In this document: positions 1 through 7,443 of the stretch, piece after piece | How positions within the stretch are numbered: the first letter of the stretch is position 1 | Layout of the letters: each line of letters begins with the position of its first letter | Origin: an uncultured Christensenellaceae bacterium | GTDB lineage: Bacteria > Bacillota > Clostridia > Christensenellales > Christensenellaceae | Direction: 5' to 3' | DNA: 28,925 bases | NCBI GenBank assembly: GCA_910588425.1 | Contig: CAJUPM010000013.1 | Span: 1 to 28,925 of the forward strand | The notes under the pieces: generated by a model | Databases searched by the model: none | Seen by the model: the letters and a program-made list of their open reading frames with translations, nothing else | Told to the model about the DNA's origin: nothing | Translations under genes and position numbers: made by a program

Positions 1-11
1 TTTGTGCATTT

Positions 12-1694
12 TTATGCCGTTTCGATGCTGGCCGCTTCTCCCAGGCCCAGCTCCTGAACGGCCCACTCTCTCATTTTGAATTTCTGAATTTTTCCCGCGG
101 CGTTCATGGGGAAACCATCTACAAACCGCACATAGCGCGGCGCCTTGAAGCGGGAAAGGCCACTTTTCACGAACTCGATCATCTCTTCCTCGCTGGGCTG
201 GGGCACACCTGGCTTTAAGATGACGCATGCCATCACTTCTTCGCCGTATTTTTCATCCGGCACGCCGATGACCTGCACATCCTGCACGCACTCATGCGTA
301 TATAAGAACTCCTCCAGCTCTCTGGGATAGATATTCTCTCCGCCGCGGATGATCATATCCTTCAGGCGGCCGGTTACTTTATAGTAGCCGCTGGCATCTC
401 TTGTGCCGATATCGCCGGTATGCAGCCAGCCATCCGGCTCGATGGCCTGGGCCGTGGCCTCGGGCATGTTGTAATATCCCTTCATGGTGTTATACCCGCG
501 GGACATAATCTCTCCGGGCACGCCGTCCGGGCATTCCTCGCCTGTCTCGGGATCCACGATTTTTACCTCCACATGCGGCATAGCCTTGCCGATGGTGTTG
601 ACGCGGATATCCACGGAATCGTCTGTCGTCGTCATCGTGATGGCGGGCGAAGCTTCGGTCAGCCCATAGGTGATGGTGATCTCCCGCATACCCATCTCGT
701 CGATGGCCCGGCGCATCAGCTCGATGGGACAGGGAGATCCGGCCATGATGCCCGTGCGCAGGCTGGAAAGATCGTAGTTCTCAAAGCCATCCACATTGAG
801 CATGGAGATGAACATGGTGGGCACGCCGTGCACCGCCGTGCACTTCTCGGCCTGAATGACCTGCAATGCATGGACGGGATTGAAGTGATCGTTGAGCACG
901 ATGGTCGTCCCGTGAGTGATGCAGCTCATGACGCCCAGAACAGCGCCAAAGCAATGGAACAGCGGCACATGGATGAGCAGGCGATCCCGATCCGTAAACT
1001 TCATGCAGTCGCCGATGCCCTTGCCGTTGTTGAGCAGGTTGAAATGCGTCAGCATGACGCCCTTTGGGAAGCCCGTGGTGCCCGAAGTATACTGCATATT
1101 GGCGACATCGTGAATATCCACCTGTGCCTTGGCCTGCGCCAGCTGCTCATCGCTGACCTGCTCTGCAAAGGCATCCAGCTGCTTCCAGTTCAGCATACCG
1201 TCCGGCGTCTGTTCATCCAGATAGATGATGCGCTTGAGCCTGGGCAGAGCCTCGCTGCAAAGCTCGCCCGGCTTGCTGCCCGCAATTTCAGGGCAGATTT
1301 CCATGATATGCTGGATATAGTTGGAATCCTTCAGCCCCTGCATGGTGATGAGCGTGGAGGAATCCGACTGCCGCAGCAAATACTCCAGCTCAAAGCGCTT
1401 ATACGCCGTGTTGACCGTCACCAAAACCGCGCCGATTTTGGACGCCGCCACCTGCGTGATGACCCACTGGGGGTAGTTGGTCGACCAGATCGCGATATGA
1501 TCGCCTCTTTTGATGCCGATGGCCAAAAACGCCTTGGCAATTTTATCGCACTCCTGGTCAAACTGTCGGTAGCTATACCGCACGCCGATGAGCGGTGCAA
1601 CCAGGCCGTCGTTATCCGGGTGCATCTTTGCCTGATATTCCACCATCTGCCCAATCGTCATCGTAATCATATCCTGCATATCTGTTTTTGCCAT
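12..1694 (-). CDS. Acyl-CoA synthetase (AMP-dependent, FadD-like)
   Basis: This 560-residue protein is an adenylate-forming ligase that activates a carboxylic acid to its acyl-AMP and then to an acyl-CoA in the cytoplasm. The family motifs are in order: the P-loop YTSGTTGFPKG (202-212), YGLTEASP (343-350), the motif around GWLHTGDIG (422-430), the hinge GRLKDMIIRGGENIYPRELE (442-461) and the catalytic lysine in NAAGKIQKFK (K535). The length is normal for medium- or long-chain fatty acyl-CoA ligases, but the substrate cannot be read from the sequence. ATG is preceded by GGAGG at a good distance, and the TAA stop is at 14-12, so the gene is complete. It is the first gene after a Leu-type T-box leader, which is unusual for this family. 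That suggests, as inference only, a substrate related to leucine, such as isovalerate or another branched-chain acid. No second gene of its operon is visible. Confidence 0.93.
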   Translation of the reverse strand: MAKTDMQDMITMTIGQMVEYQAKMHPDNDGLVAPLIGVRYSYRQFDQECDKIAKAFLAIGIKRGDHIAIWSTNYPQWVITQVAASKIGAVLVTVNTAYKRFELEYLLRQSDSSTLITMQGLKDSNYIQHIMEICPEIAGSKPGELCSEALPRLKRIIYLDEQTPDGMLNWKQLDAFAEQVSDEQLAQAKAQVDIHDVANMQYTSGTTGFPKGVMLTHFNLLNNGKGIGDCMKFTDRDRLLIHVPLFHCFGAVLGVMSCITHGTTIVLNDHFNPVHALQVIQAEKCTAVHGVPTMFISMLNVDGFENYDLSSLRTGIMAGSPCPIELMRRAIDEMGMREITITYGLTEASPAITMTTTDDSVDIRVNTIGKAMPHVEVKIVDPETGEECPDGVPGEIMSRGYNTMKGYYNMPEATAQAIEPDGWLHTGDIGTRDASGYYKVTGRLKDMIIRGGENIYPRELEEFLYTHECVQDVQVIGVPDEKYGEEVMACVILKPGVPQPSEEEMIEFVKSGLSRFKAPRYVRFVDGFPMNAAGKIQKFKMREWAVQELGLGEAASIETA

Positions 1695-1724
1695 GTTTGT
1701 TCCTCCAAAGTTCGGTTTAGAAAT

Positions 1725-1758
1725 AAAAAAGCTCTCGTCTCACACAGAGACGAAAGCT
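1725..1758 (-). terminator. T-box regulatory terminator
   Basis: AGCTTTCGTCTC (1758-1747) pairs with GAGACGAGAGCT (1741-1730), with one G-U pair and a 5-nt loop, and a run of T follows. It starts just downstream of the T-box hallmark, as expected for the terminator that competes with the antiterminator. It ends about 30 bases before the synthetase ATG. Confidence 0.92.
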
Positions 1759-1995
1759 ATCCTTTCGCGGTACCACTCTGCTTGCAGAAATCAAAATCTG
1801 CCAGCTCTGCCAGCACTATCATGCTGTCCTCATTTTTTCGGCTGAGTTCCCGTCCAAATCTACCAGTTTCAATTTGGCTGCTCCGGGGCGAGTTCATCTG
1901 CCTTTGCCTTATGCTGCCTTGCACCACCCGGCAACTCTCTAGAAAGGCGCTAGCGGGATTACTACTCCCCTTCCACACATTCTCTTATTCTATTT
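1725..1995 (-). promoter_or_regulatory. T-box riboswitch leader, predicted leucine specifier (CUC)
   Basis: The minus strand carries a full T-box leader. The hallmark sequence AGAGTGGTACCGCG lies at 1779-1766. Stem I shows GGGG-AGTAGTA-ATC (1970-1957) facing GAT-GAACTCG-CCCC (1898-1885), so the loop after GAA exposes the specifier CTC (1892-1890), a leucine codon. The distal Stem I motifs AGAGAG and GGGTGGTG lie at 1940-1923. A second stem, CCAAAT/ATTTGG (about 1877-1857), follows with an S-turn-like loop. The UGGN bulge is UGGU (1775-1772) and would pair with a tRNA ending ACCA, that is discriminator A, as in bacterial tRNA-Leu. Known for the class: uncharged tRNA binds and stabilises the antiterminator. 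Prediction: transcription of the acyl-CoA synthetase rises when leucyl-tRNA is scarce. I am very sure of the T-box and moderately sure of the leucine assignment. Confidence 0.95.
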
Positions 1996-2001
1996 GTTAT
2001 T

Positions 2002-2030
2002 ATCTTATCCAGCCAGTGCTGTTTTGTCAA
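2002..2030 (-). promoter_or_regulatory. Promoter of the T-box leader
   Basis: A consensus -35 TTGACA (2030-2025), a 17-bp spacer and -10 TAAGAT (2007-2002) lie just before the T-box leader. The -35 box begins four bases after the stop codon of the upstream glycosyltransferase. No terminator separates the two genes, so the T-box terminator may also stop read-through. Confidence 0.8.
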
Positions 2031-2033
2031 TGC

Positions 2034-3176
2034 CTATTTTGAAATTTTTTTATTTTCCCCGGCCAGCTCCAGCGCGAAATCCCCCAAGTTTTGGGCGCTG
2101 TCGTGCTTGACGAGCCGCTCTCTCGCCGCGGCCATCTCCGCCAGGCGGGTTTTATCGCGCAGCAAGCCGCGCACTACCTCGGCACCGGTGAAGAAATCGT
2201 TGGTTACGCAGGCAAGGCTGTGGTTGGCAAAATAGATCTGGTTCCAGCTCTCGACGCCGGGCAGCGGATCCATGAGCACCAGCGGCTTACCCTTGGTCAG
2301 CGCTTCTGTGGTCGTCAGCCCGCCGGGCTTGGTATAGACGACATCCGCCGCATCCATATATTCATCCAGGTTGGTCGTAAACCCGAGGATCTTCATCAGC
2401 GGCTTATCCGCCGCGAATTCCTCCAGCTTGCTTTTCAGGCGCTTATTGCTGCCGCACACGACGACAATCTGCGTCTCCCCGGCAATCTGCGCCAAATCCT
2501 GCACGCTCTGCTCCAGATGGCCCATGCCCATGCCGCCGGACAGCACCAGCACCGTCTCCCTCTGCTCCAGACCGAGCTTCTCCCTGGCCGCGTTCTTCTC
2601 CTGCCGCTTCTCGAACTTGGGATCCACAGGGATGCCAAAAGGAAGCAGCATTTTTTCGGGGATACCCCTGGCGCTCATGATGGGAACCAGGAAATCCGCC
2701 GCCACGACAATATAGTCCAGGTCGACTTTATCCCACATGCTCAGCGGAGAATAATCCGTATTGATGCCGATGCAGGGGATATTGCGGGAGAGCAGCCCTG
2801 CCTCCCGGATTTTCGAAACCAGGATGCAGGCGAGCACATGCGGGCAGATGATGAAATCCGGGTTATACTCCTCGATATACCGGCAGAGCTTGCGCTTCTG
2901 CCAATCCGCAAATTTAAAGGGAAGCGATTTTTCCACGCTCTCATTTTCATCGTATCCGCGCATGATCAGCTCCAGAGCTTCCGGGCGATAGCGGGCGATA
3001 AAGGTATATCCCTTATCCACCCCTTTGCCGACTGTGCGGTTGAGATAGGTATAGGTATCCAAAATCCGGCACTGGACGCCCTTGGTCTCCAGATAGGCTT
3101 TGACCGCTTTGGCAGTGGCGTTGTGCCCCTGCCCGGTTGTGATCGATAAAAACAAGGCGCGCTGTCCCTGATTCAT
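2034..3176 (-). CDS. GT28 glycosyltransferase, MGDG-synthase/UgtP-like
   Basis: This 380-residue enzyme resembles the monogalactosyldiacylglycerol synthase / processive diacylglycerol glucosyltransferase family. These enzymes transfer a sugar from a UDP-sugar to membrane diacylglycerol and are related to MurG. The N-terminal domain begins LFLSITTGQGHNATAK (8-23), the lipid-acceptor signature of this family. The C-terminal nucleotide-sugar domain has LSGGMGMGHL and the motif YTKPGGLTTTEAL. The start was set at ATG 3176 because GGAGG precedes it (GGAGGGGAGAAC). The longer frame up to 3272 would add 32 residues with no family resemblance. The gene diverges from murG. Its product probably makes glycolipid, which in Bacillota anchors lipoteichoic acid, but acceptor and sugar are inferred from family only. 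It could instead be a MurG paralogue with another lipid acceptor. Confidence 0.85.
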   Translation of the reverse strand: MNQGQRALFLSITTGQGHNATAKAVKAYLETKGVQCRILDTYTYLNRTVGKGVDKGYTFIARYRPEALELIMRGYDENESVEKSLPFKFADWQKRKLCRYIEEYNPDFIICPHVLACILVSKIREAGLLSRNIPCIGINTDYSPLSMWDKVDLDYIVVAADFLVPIMSARGIPEKMLLPFGIPVDPKFEKRQEKNAAREKLGLEQRETVLVLSGGMGMGHLEQSVQDLAQIAGETQIVVVCGSNKRLKSKLEEFAADKPLMKILGFTTNLDEYMDAADVVYTKPGGLTTTEALTKGKPLVLMDPLPGVESWNQIYFANHSLACVTNDFFTGAEVVRGLLRDKTRLAEMAAARERLVKHDSAQNLGDFALELAGENKKISK

Positions 3177-3294
3177 GTTCTCCCCTCCATGCGTTTGCAG
3201 GATCTCCTCTGGCTGCTGCCTGCCCTTTTGGGCGGGTAGGCGCCAAAGGCGCGTGATCCAAGATAGAATCATTTTCCATTCTCGCTTTCTTATT

Positions 3295-3323
3295 ATCTTA
3301 CCATCATAGGCCTATCTCTTCAA
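3295..3323 (-). promoter_or_regulatory. Putative promoter of the GT28 gene
   Basis: TTGAAG (3323-3318), a 17-bp spacer and TAAGAT (3300-3295) give a plausible sigma-A promoter. It implies a leader of about 110 nt. The leader contains two small GC-rich hairpins, GCGCC-TTT-GGCGC and GCCC-AAAA-GGGC (about 3254-3219), of unknown role. Confidence 0.55.
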
Positions 3324-3341
3324 GAAACAGATGTAACAGAT

Positions 3342-3369
3342 TTGTTTTTCTTCGAATATATGATATTAT
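3342..3369 (+). promoter_or_regulatory. Weak candidate promoter for murG
   Basis: TTGTTT (3342-3347), a 16-bp spacer and TATTAT (3364-3369) lie about 50 bases before the murG ATG, in the divergent intergenic region. The -35 box is poor, so this is only the best candidate seen there. Confidence 0.35.
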
Positions 3370-3416
3370 AGATTTTAGGCAAAATTCGCGGCTTTATGCG
3401 CAGTCAGGTGGCTAAT

Positions 3417-4490
3417 ATGAGCAAAAAAATCGTTTTGACGGGCGGGGGCACCGCCGGGCATGTCAACCCCAATCTCGCGCTTGTCCCTCTTTTAAAAGAG
3501 CATGGCTTTGAGATTTCCTACATAGGCTCGGAAAAAGGCATTGAAAAAGAGATCATCGAGAGATCTGATCTCCCCTTTTACGGCATTTCTTCCGGCAAAC
3601 TGCGCCGGTATTTCAGCTGGGAAAACTTTTCGGACATCTTCAAAATTCTGAAGGGGTATTCCCAATCCAAAAAGATCCTCAAAAAACTGCGCCCGGATAT
3701 TCTGTTTTCCAAAGGCGGCTATGTGAGCGTCCCGGTGGTTTTTGCGGCAAACCGCATGAAGATCCCGGTGGTCATCCACGAGAGCGACTACACCCCCGGC
3801 CTGGCCAACCGGCTCTGCATTCCAAAGGCAAAGCGGGTATGCGTCTCGTTTGAGGCGGCATGCAAGCATATCCCTGAAGAAAAATGCGTCAAAACAGGCT
3901 CGCCCGTGCGCGCGGAGCTCTTTGGCGGCAGCCGGGAAGCCGGGCTTGCTCGCCTGGGCTTTTCGGGCAAAAAGCCTGTGCTGCTCATCATGGGCGGCAG
4001 CCTCGGGGCGTTGGCCGTCAACGAGGCCGTGGACGAAATCTTGGATGCACTGCTAGAGAAGTTCGACATCGTCCATATCCGCGGCGCGGAAAAGCTCAAC
4101 CCGGCGCTAAACGGCAAAGCGGGCTACGCACAGTTTGAATACGTTACAGACGAACTGCCGGATCTTTTCGCGTCGGCAGATCTCATGCTCTCCCGCTCGG
4201 GCGCCAACGCCATTTTTGAGATTCTGGCGCTCTGCATTCCGGCGCTGCTCATTCCCCTGCCGCTGGAGGCCAGCCGCGGAGACCAAATTCTAAACGCCAA
4301 CTACTTTGCCGGAAAGGGTTTTTCCCTGGTGCTCCAGCAAAACGATATTACGCCGCAGGTTCTGCTGAGCAAAATTGAGCAGCTGGCAGAGCAGAGCGAA
4401 ACACTAAAGAAAAATATGAGAGAAAGCGGAATCCAGAATGGCGCGCAAAACGTCGCCCAGGTAATTTTCGCCGTATCGGAAGGAAAATAA
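3417..4490 (+). CDS. murG: MurG, UDP-GlcNAc--lipid I N-acetylglucosaminyltransferase
   Basis: This 357-residue protein is the peripheral membrane enzyme that adds GlcNAc to lipid I to form lipid II. The first glycine-rich loop LTGGGTAGHVNPNLAL (7-22) and the second, MGGSLGALAVN, are clear. The UDP-GlcNAc pocket LSRSGANAIFEIL and the segment PLEASRGDQILNAN also match MurG. The start at ATG 3417 is chosen because AGGTGG sits 5 nt upstream and the protein then opens MSKKIVLTGGG as usual. An upstream ATG at 3396 would add seven residues. murG is normally inside the dcw operon after ftsW. Here it lies about 5 kb downstream of the end of that operon, on the opposite strand. Its stop TAA shares one base with the ATG of the next gene, which predicts translational coupling. 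Confidence 0.94.
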   Translation: MSKKIVLTGGGTAGHVNPNLALVPLLKEHGFEISYIGSEKGIEKEIIERSDLPFYGISSGKLRRYFSWENFSDIFKILKGYSQSKKILKKLRPDILFSKGGYVSVPVVFAANRMKIPVVIHESDYTPGLANRLCIPKAKRVCVSFEAACKHIPEEKCVKTGSPVRAELFGGSREAGLARLGFSGKKPVLLIMGGSLGALAVNEAVDEILDALLEKFDIVHIRGAEKLNPALNGKAGYAQFEYVTDELPDLFASADLMLSRSGANAIFEILALCIPALLIPLPLEASRGDQILNANYFAGKGFSLVLQQNDITPQVLLSKIEQLAEQSETLKKNMRESGIQNGAQNVAQVIFAVSEGK

Positions 4491-6031
4491 TGCAGGATAT
4501 TATTGAAGTCATTCAAAAGACAGCCGAAGATTCTCCCCGGGCCCGCAAGGAGGCACTTCTTGCCCTGGCGGATAACGCCGGAATTGGCAGGATGTTCCAT
4601 CATCTGCTGGCCGGGCAGGAAACCCGGGCAATTTTGCGCGCGCTCTGCGATCTCAGCACAGACCGCGCGTGCAGGGAGCGCATCGCACACTATGCCAAAA
4701 TCCACCAGGAGCCTTTTACTGCGCTGCTTTTCTGCGCGGACCCCAAACTGCGCAAAAACATGGCACTGCTGCTCGGCCGGCTGGATGCCGCGCTATACGC
4801 GCCGGTTTTGCTGCGCGCCTTAGAGGAGGAAGAGACGGATTTCGTCAAGCCCTCTATTTTGCTGGCTTTGGGCAATGCCAAGGGCTCGCCCGAAGTGCTT
4901 TTAGCACTGCAAAATTTCGAAATTCCCGGCGGTGAGGATAAAAACCTGCGGGAACAGCGCATTGCAAAGCAAAAGGCGCTGGCCAGCCTATCCCCCAAAA
5001 AGCAAGTGGCGCGGCCCATCGTCATGGAAAAGCCCGTGCGGGCAATCGTGAGCTGCCCCAACGCCAGAGTAACGCTCTCGGAGCTTTCCGCTCTGGGCTA
5101 TTCCTGCTCTGCCTTTGACGAGCTGAACGGGCACCTGATGCTGGAAAACATCACAAAATTTCCCAGCCTCTATGCCGCCCGGACGTTCTATGAAGCCGGC
5201 ATCTATTTTGCCTCCTTCTCTTCCCTGCAAGCCGCTGTCAACGCGGCAAAGACCAGGGTTTTCCTGGCGCTCATCAAAAATATCTACGGGACGCTGAACC
5301 TCGGCTACCGCGTCGATGCTCCGGGCGAGGCTTTTTCGGAAAAGGAGCGCAAGGCCGCGGCAGCGCAGATCATGGATGCGCTCTCGGCTACCCCGCTTTG
5401 CAACAGCCCTTCCGCCTATGATTTTGAGATTCGGCTGCTGAAAGGCAAGCGCAGCATCATCGTCGCGCTCTATCCCGGCTCGCGTCTGGACGGGCGCTTC
5501 TACTACCGCGCAAACGCCATCAGTGCTTCCATTCACCCGGCAGTCGCCGCTTCCTGCGTCCGCTTTATTTCGGGCTATACCCGCCCCAGCGCGGACGTTC
5601 TGGACTGTTTCTGCGGCTCTGGCACTATGCTGTTCGAGCGGGCTATGCTGCCCTATGCCTCGCTGACGGGCACGGATATTTCCGCCGAGGCATTGCGGGC
5701 CGCCCGGGGCAACGAGCGCATCGCCAAAACCGGCGCGCACTTTCTCATCAAAAACGCGGCCAAGCCATTTGAGCAGAAATACGACGAGATTATCACCAAC
5801 ATGCCCTTTGGACTGCGCGTTTCCAGCCACAAGGAAAACCTCGCGCTTTACCGGGCATTTCTGGAAAACCTTCCGGGCATGTTAAAGCCAGACGGCCACG
5901 CTTTTCTCTTTACACATGAAAAGAAGCTCCTGCGTGAGCTTCTTTCGGAAAAATTTGATTTGGCTGCGCACGCCAATTTCTCCGCCGGCGGCCTGTATCC
6001 GACGCTTTTTGTGCTAAAGCCTAAGCGTTGA
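4490..6031 (+). CDS. RNA methyltransferase of the THUMP/Trm14-RlmL type with an N-terminal helical-repeat domain
   Basis: This 513-residue protein ends in a class I, S-adenosylmethionine-dependent methyltransferase domain. Motif I is LDCFCGSGTMLFE (371-383). The acidic motif is LTGTDIS, and the catalytic motif IV is TNMPFG (436-441). This NxPF/Y-G motif is typical of N2-guanine RNA methyltransferases such as RlmL and Trm14. The central region (about 185-330) contains the THUMP-adjacent fold expected before such domains. The first 170 residues are leucine- and alanine-rich paired helices that look like HEAT/ARM repeats (for example PVLLRALEEEETDFVKPSIL). The substrate RNA is unknown. The start codon overlaps the murG stop (TAATG), and AAGGA precedes it. 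The 3' end overlaps the next, convergent gene by 11 bp, and I see no terminator. The methyltransferase call is firm. The THUMP and HEAT labels are judged by eye. Confidence 0.82.
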   Translation: MQDIIEVIQKTAEDSPRARKEALLALADNAGIGRMFHHLLAGQETRAILRALCDLSTDRACRERIAHYAKIHQEPFTALLFCADPKLRKNMALLLGRLDAALYAPVLLRALEEEETDFVKPSILLALGNAKGSPEVLLALQNFEIPGGEDKNLREQRIAKQKALASLSPKKQVARPIVMEKPVRAIVSCPNARVTLSELSALGYSCSAFDELNGHLMLENITKFPSLYAARTFYEAGIYFASFSSLQAAVNAAKTRVFLALIKNIYGTLNLGYRVDAPGEAFSEKERKAAAAQIMDALSATPLCNSPSAYDFEIRLLKGKRSIIVALYPGSRLDGRFYYRANAISASIHPAVAASCVRFISGYTRPSADVLDCFCGSGTMLFERAMLPYASLTGTDISAEALRAARGNERIAKTGAHFLIKNAAKPFEQKYDEIITNMPFGLRVSSHKENLALYRAFLENLPGMLKPDGHAFLFTHEKKLLRELLSEKFDLAAHANFSAGGLYPTLFVLKPKR

Positions 6032-6470
6032 GATACCGCTTATAGATGCTTTTCTGCTCATCCTGCATTTGGAAGAGCTCCTGCACCAGCTGGCGCGCAC
6101 TTTCAGAGGCATTGGGATATGTGTTTTCGCACCCTTGCAGCTGATCTTCTCCCATATCGAAGCCTTTGAGCACGATGCGCGCCATCTCGGCAGGGGAATT
6201 GTTGAAAAACGCTTTGACGGAGACCGTCCACCAGTCTCTTAGGCGCATGGCCTTGGAAATGCGCCTGGGCTTGCCGCCCAGCGTCAAAATCGCCCGGGCA
6301 GCCTTGCGATCGATCTCCTCATACTTCCCAATCGTGCGGCGGATTTCGCCCGAGAGCTGCAAGCTTGCGCTCTTTCTGGCAATGCATTCCAGAGAATTGA
6401 CTGCGATGCGTGTGCCCATCAAAATTTTATCATATAGTTTTAGCGTATCTTCTCTATCGATTCCTTCCAT
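6021..6470 (-). CDS. Hypothetical helical protein, possibly ferritin-like/DUF2383-like
   Basis: This 149-residue protein is nearly all predicted helix, with no signal peptide or membrane segment. Its segments (about 8-35, 40-62, 75-105 and 118-146) would suit a four-helix bundle. I think weakly of ferritin-like PA2169/DUF2383 proteins, but no metal-binding EXXH pattern is obvious. The middle is basic (RKAARAILTLGGKPRRISKA). The start ATG has a strong AAGGAGG 7 nt upstream, so the gene is probably expressed. It follows the TIGR04086-like gene after 38 bp on the same strand and may be co-transcribed with it. Function unknown. Confidence 0.7.
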   Translation of the reverse strand: MEGIDREDTLKLYDKILMGTRIAVNSLECIARKSASLQLSGEIRRTIGKYEEIDRKAARAILTLGGKPRRISKAMRLRDWWTVSVKAFFNNSPAEMARIVLKGFDMGEDQLQGCENTYPNASESARQLVQELFQMQDEQKSIYKRYLNA

Positions 6471-6508
6471 ACGAAGCCTCCTTTTTTGAGGCTAGTATGG
6501 CTCATTTC

Positions 6509-6958
6509 TTATCTTTTAGCCGCTCTTGCCGGCTTTTTTTGTTTGACGAAAATTTTGGAAAAAATCATCGCTGTCAGCATCCCGATGACGACGCCCATGG
6601 CGAGATCGGCCAAAAGCTGGGAAAAGCTGCCCCACTGCCCCTCGATCAGAGAAAACGCGCCAAAGCCAAAGAGCACATAAAGCGCCCCGGCAAGAGCGCC
6701 TGTCAGGATCTTATTCTGCTCGGCGCCGCTGGTTGCGATAAAGGCAGTAATAAAAATAGCCACAACCTTCACCGCCTGGTTGACTGCGGCGATTGCCCCG
6801 TCCGAAAGCCCAAACTGCTTGACGATAATCGCCAAAACAAGGACAGAGAGCACCGTTACGATCAGGCCGAAAATGGCCCCTTTGACTGCTTTTCCCACGG
6901 CAAGTTTCCCGCCGCCGTTTGCGCCCCTCTTTTGGGCAGCTGCTTTTGAACTAGGCAT
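6509..6958 (-). CDS. Small integral membrane protein, TIGR04086-like
   Basis: This 149-residue protein has a basic, Ala/Gly/Lys-rich N-terminus followed by four hydrophobic segments (about 27-47, 58-76, 84-106 and 114-136) and a basic C-terminal tail. Size, topology and position next to yajC match the TIGR04086 family of Bacillota, whose function is unknown. The start was placed at ATG 6958 because AAGGAG lies 9 nt upstream (AAGGAGTTAGTATAT). The frame extends to 7030, but that part lies in the yajC terminator and has no ribosome binding site. In other Clostridia this family sits near yajC and secDF; secDF is not in this window. Confidence 0.8.
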   Translation of the reverse strand: MPSSKAAAQKRGANGGGKLAVGKAVKGAIFGLIVTVLSVLVLAIIVKQFGLSDGAIAAVNQAVKVVAIFITAFIATSGAEQNKILTGALAGALYVLFGFGAFSLIEGQWGSFSQLLADLAMGVVIGMLTAMIFSKIFVKQKKPARAAKR

Positions 6959-7020
6959 ATATACTAACTCCTTTTTTGCTGTGATTGGTAGACTATATGC
7001 AAAAAGAAGTGTATGTATGC

Positions 7021-7050
7021 AAAAAGGCACCCATCGCTGGATGCCTTTTT
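7021..7050 (-). terminator. Terminator of yajC
   Basis: AAAAAGGCATCC pairs with GGGTGCCTTTTT across a 6-nt loop, one base after the yajC stop codon. The A-tract and T-tract make it look bidirectional. It should separate yajC from the downstream membrane-protein gene. Confidence 0.85.
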
Positions 7051-7051
7051 C

Positions 7052-7363
7052 TTATTTTTTCTCTGACAGTTCTTCGTTCTCAACATCTGCCGCTTCCACC
7101 GTGGAAACCGCGCCTTTGGCAAAGACGATTTTTGCTTTTTCCGGGCCGGTTTCGATGGTGATGAGATCCTCTTTCACCGCGACAACCTTGCCGTAGATTC
7201 CGCCGATAGTCTTGATATTATCGCCGACTTTGATGCCTGCCAGCATCTCCTGAATTTTCTTATCCCGCTTTTTCTGGGGGATGACCATAACGAGGATCAT
7301 CGCCACGGCGAGGAGGATCATTGGCACAAAAGAGCCAATCGATTGCATGAATTGTTCCGACAT
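7052..7363 (-). CDS. yajC: YajC, preprotein translocase accessory subunit
   Basis: This 103-residue protein has one N-terminal transmembrane helix (about 12-29), then the family signature IPQKKRDKKIQEML. A cytoplasmic SH3-like domain follows, with VGDNIKTIGGIYGKVV and DLITIETGPEKAKIVFAKGAV. YajC associates with SecDF and YidC at the SecYEG channel. The C-terminal acidic tail is variable in the family. The gene lies 76 bp downstream of tgt on the same strand, the usual tgt-yajC order, but it has a good promoter of its own overlapping the tgt stop and a terminator directly after its stop. secD and secF, which often follow, are absent here. Confidence 0.95.
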   Translation of the reverse strand: MSEQFMQSIGSFVPMILLAVAMILVMVIPQKKRDKKIQEMLAGIKVGDNIKTIGGIYGKVVAVKEDLITIETGPEKAKIVFAKGAVSTVEAADVENEELSEKK

Positions 7364-7414
7364 ACAGATTACATCCTTTCAAAATATGGAAGAAAATCAC
7401 TTTTCAACCTTTTC

Positions 7415-7443
7415 ATCATAATATACCCGAGCCCGCGCGTCAA
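7415..7443 (-). promoter_or_regulatory. Promoter of yajC
   Basis: TTGACG (7443-7438), a 17-bp spacer and TATGAT (7420-7415) form a near-consensus promoter. The -35 box overlaps the tgt stop codon TGA (7442-7440). Confidence 0.65.

Noticed and set aside
420..2042. 540-codon open frame on the plus strand
   Set aside because: It is the antisense shadow of the acyl-CoA synthetase and its T-box leader; the translation is low-complexity His/Arg/Leu-rich with no family motifs.
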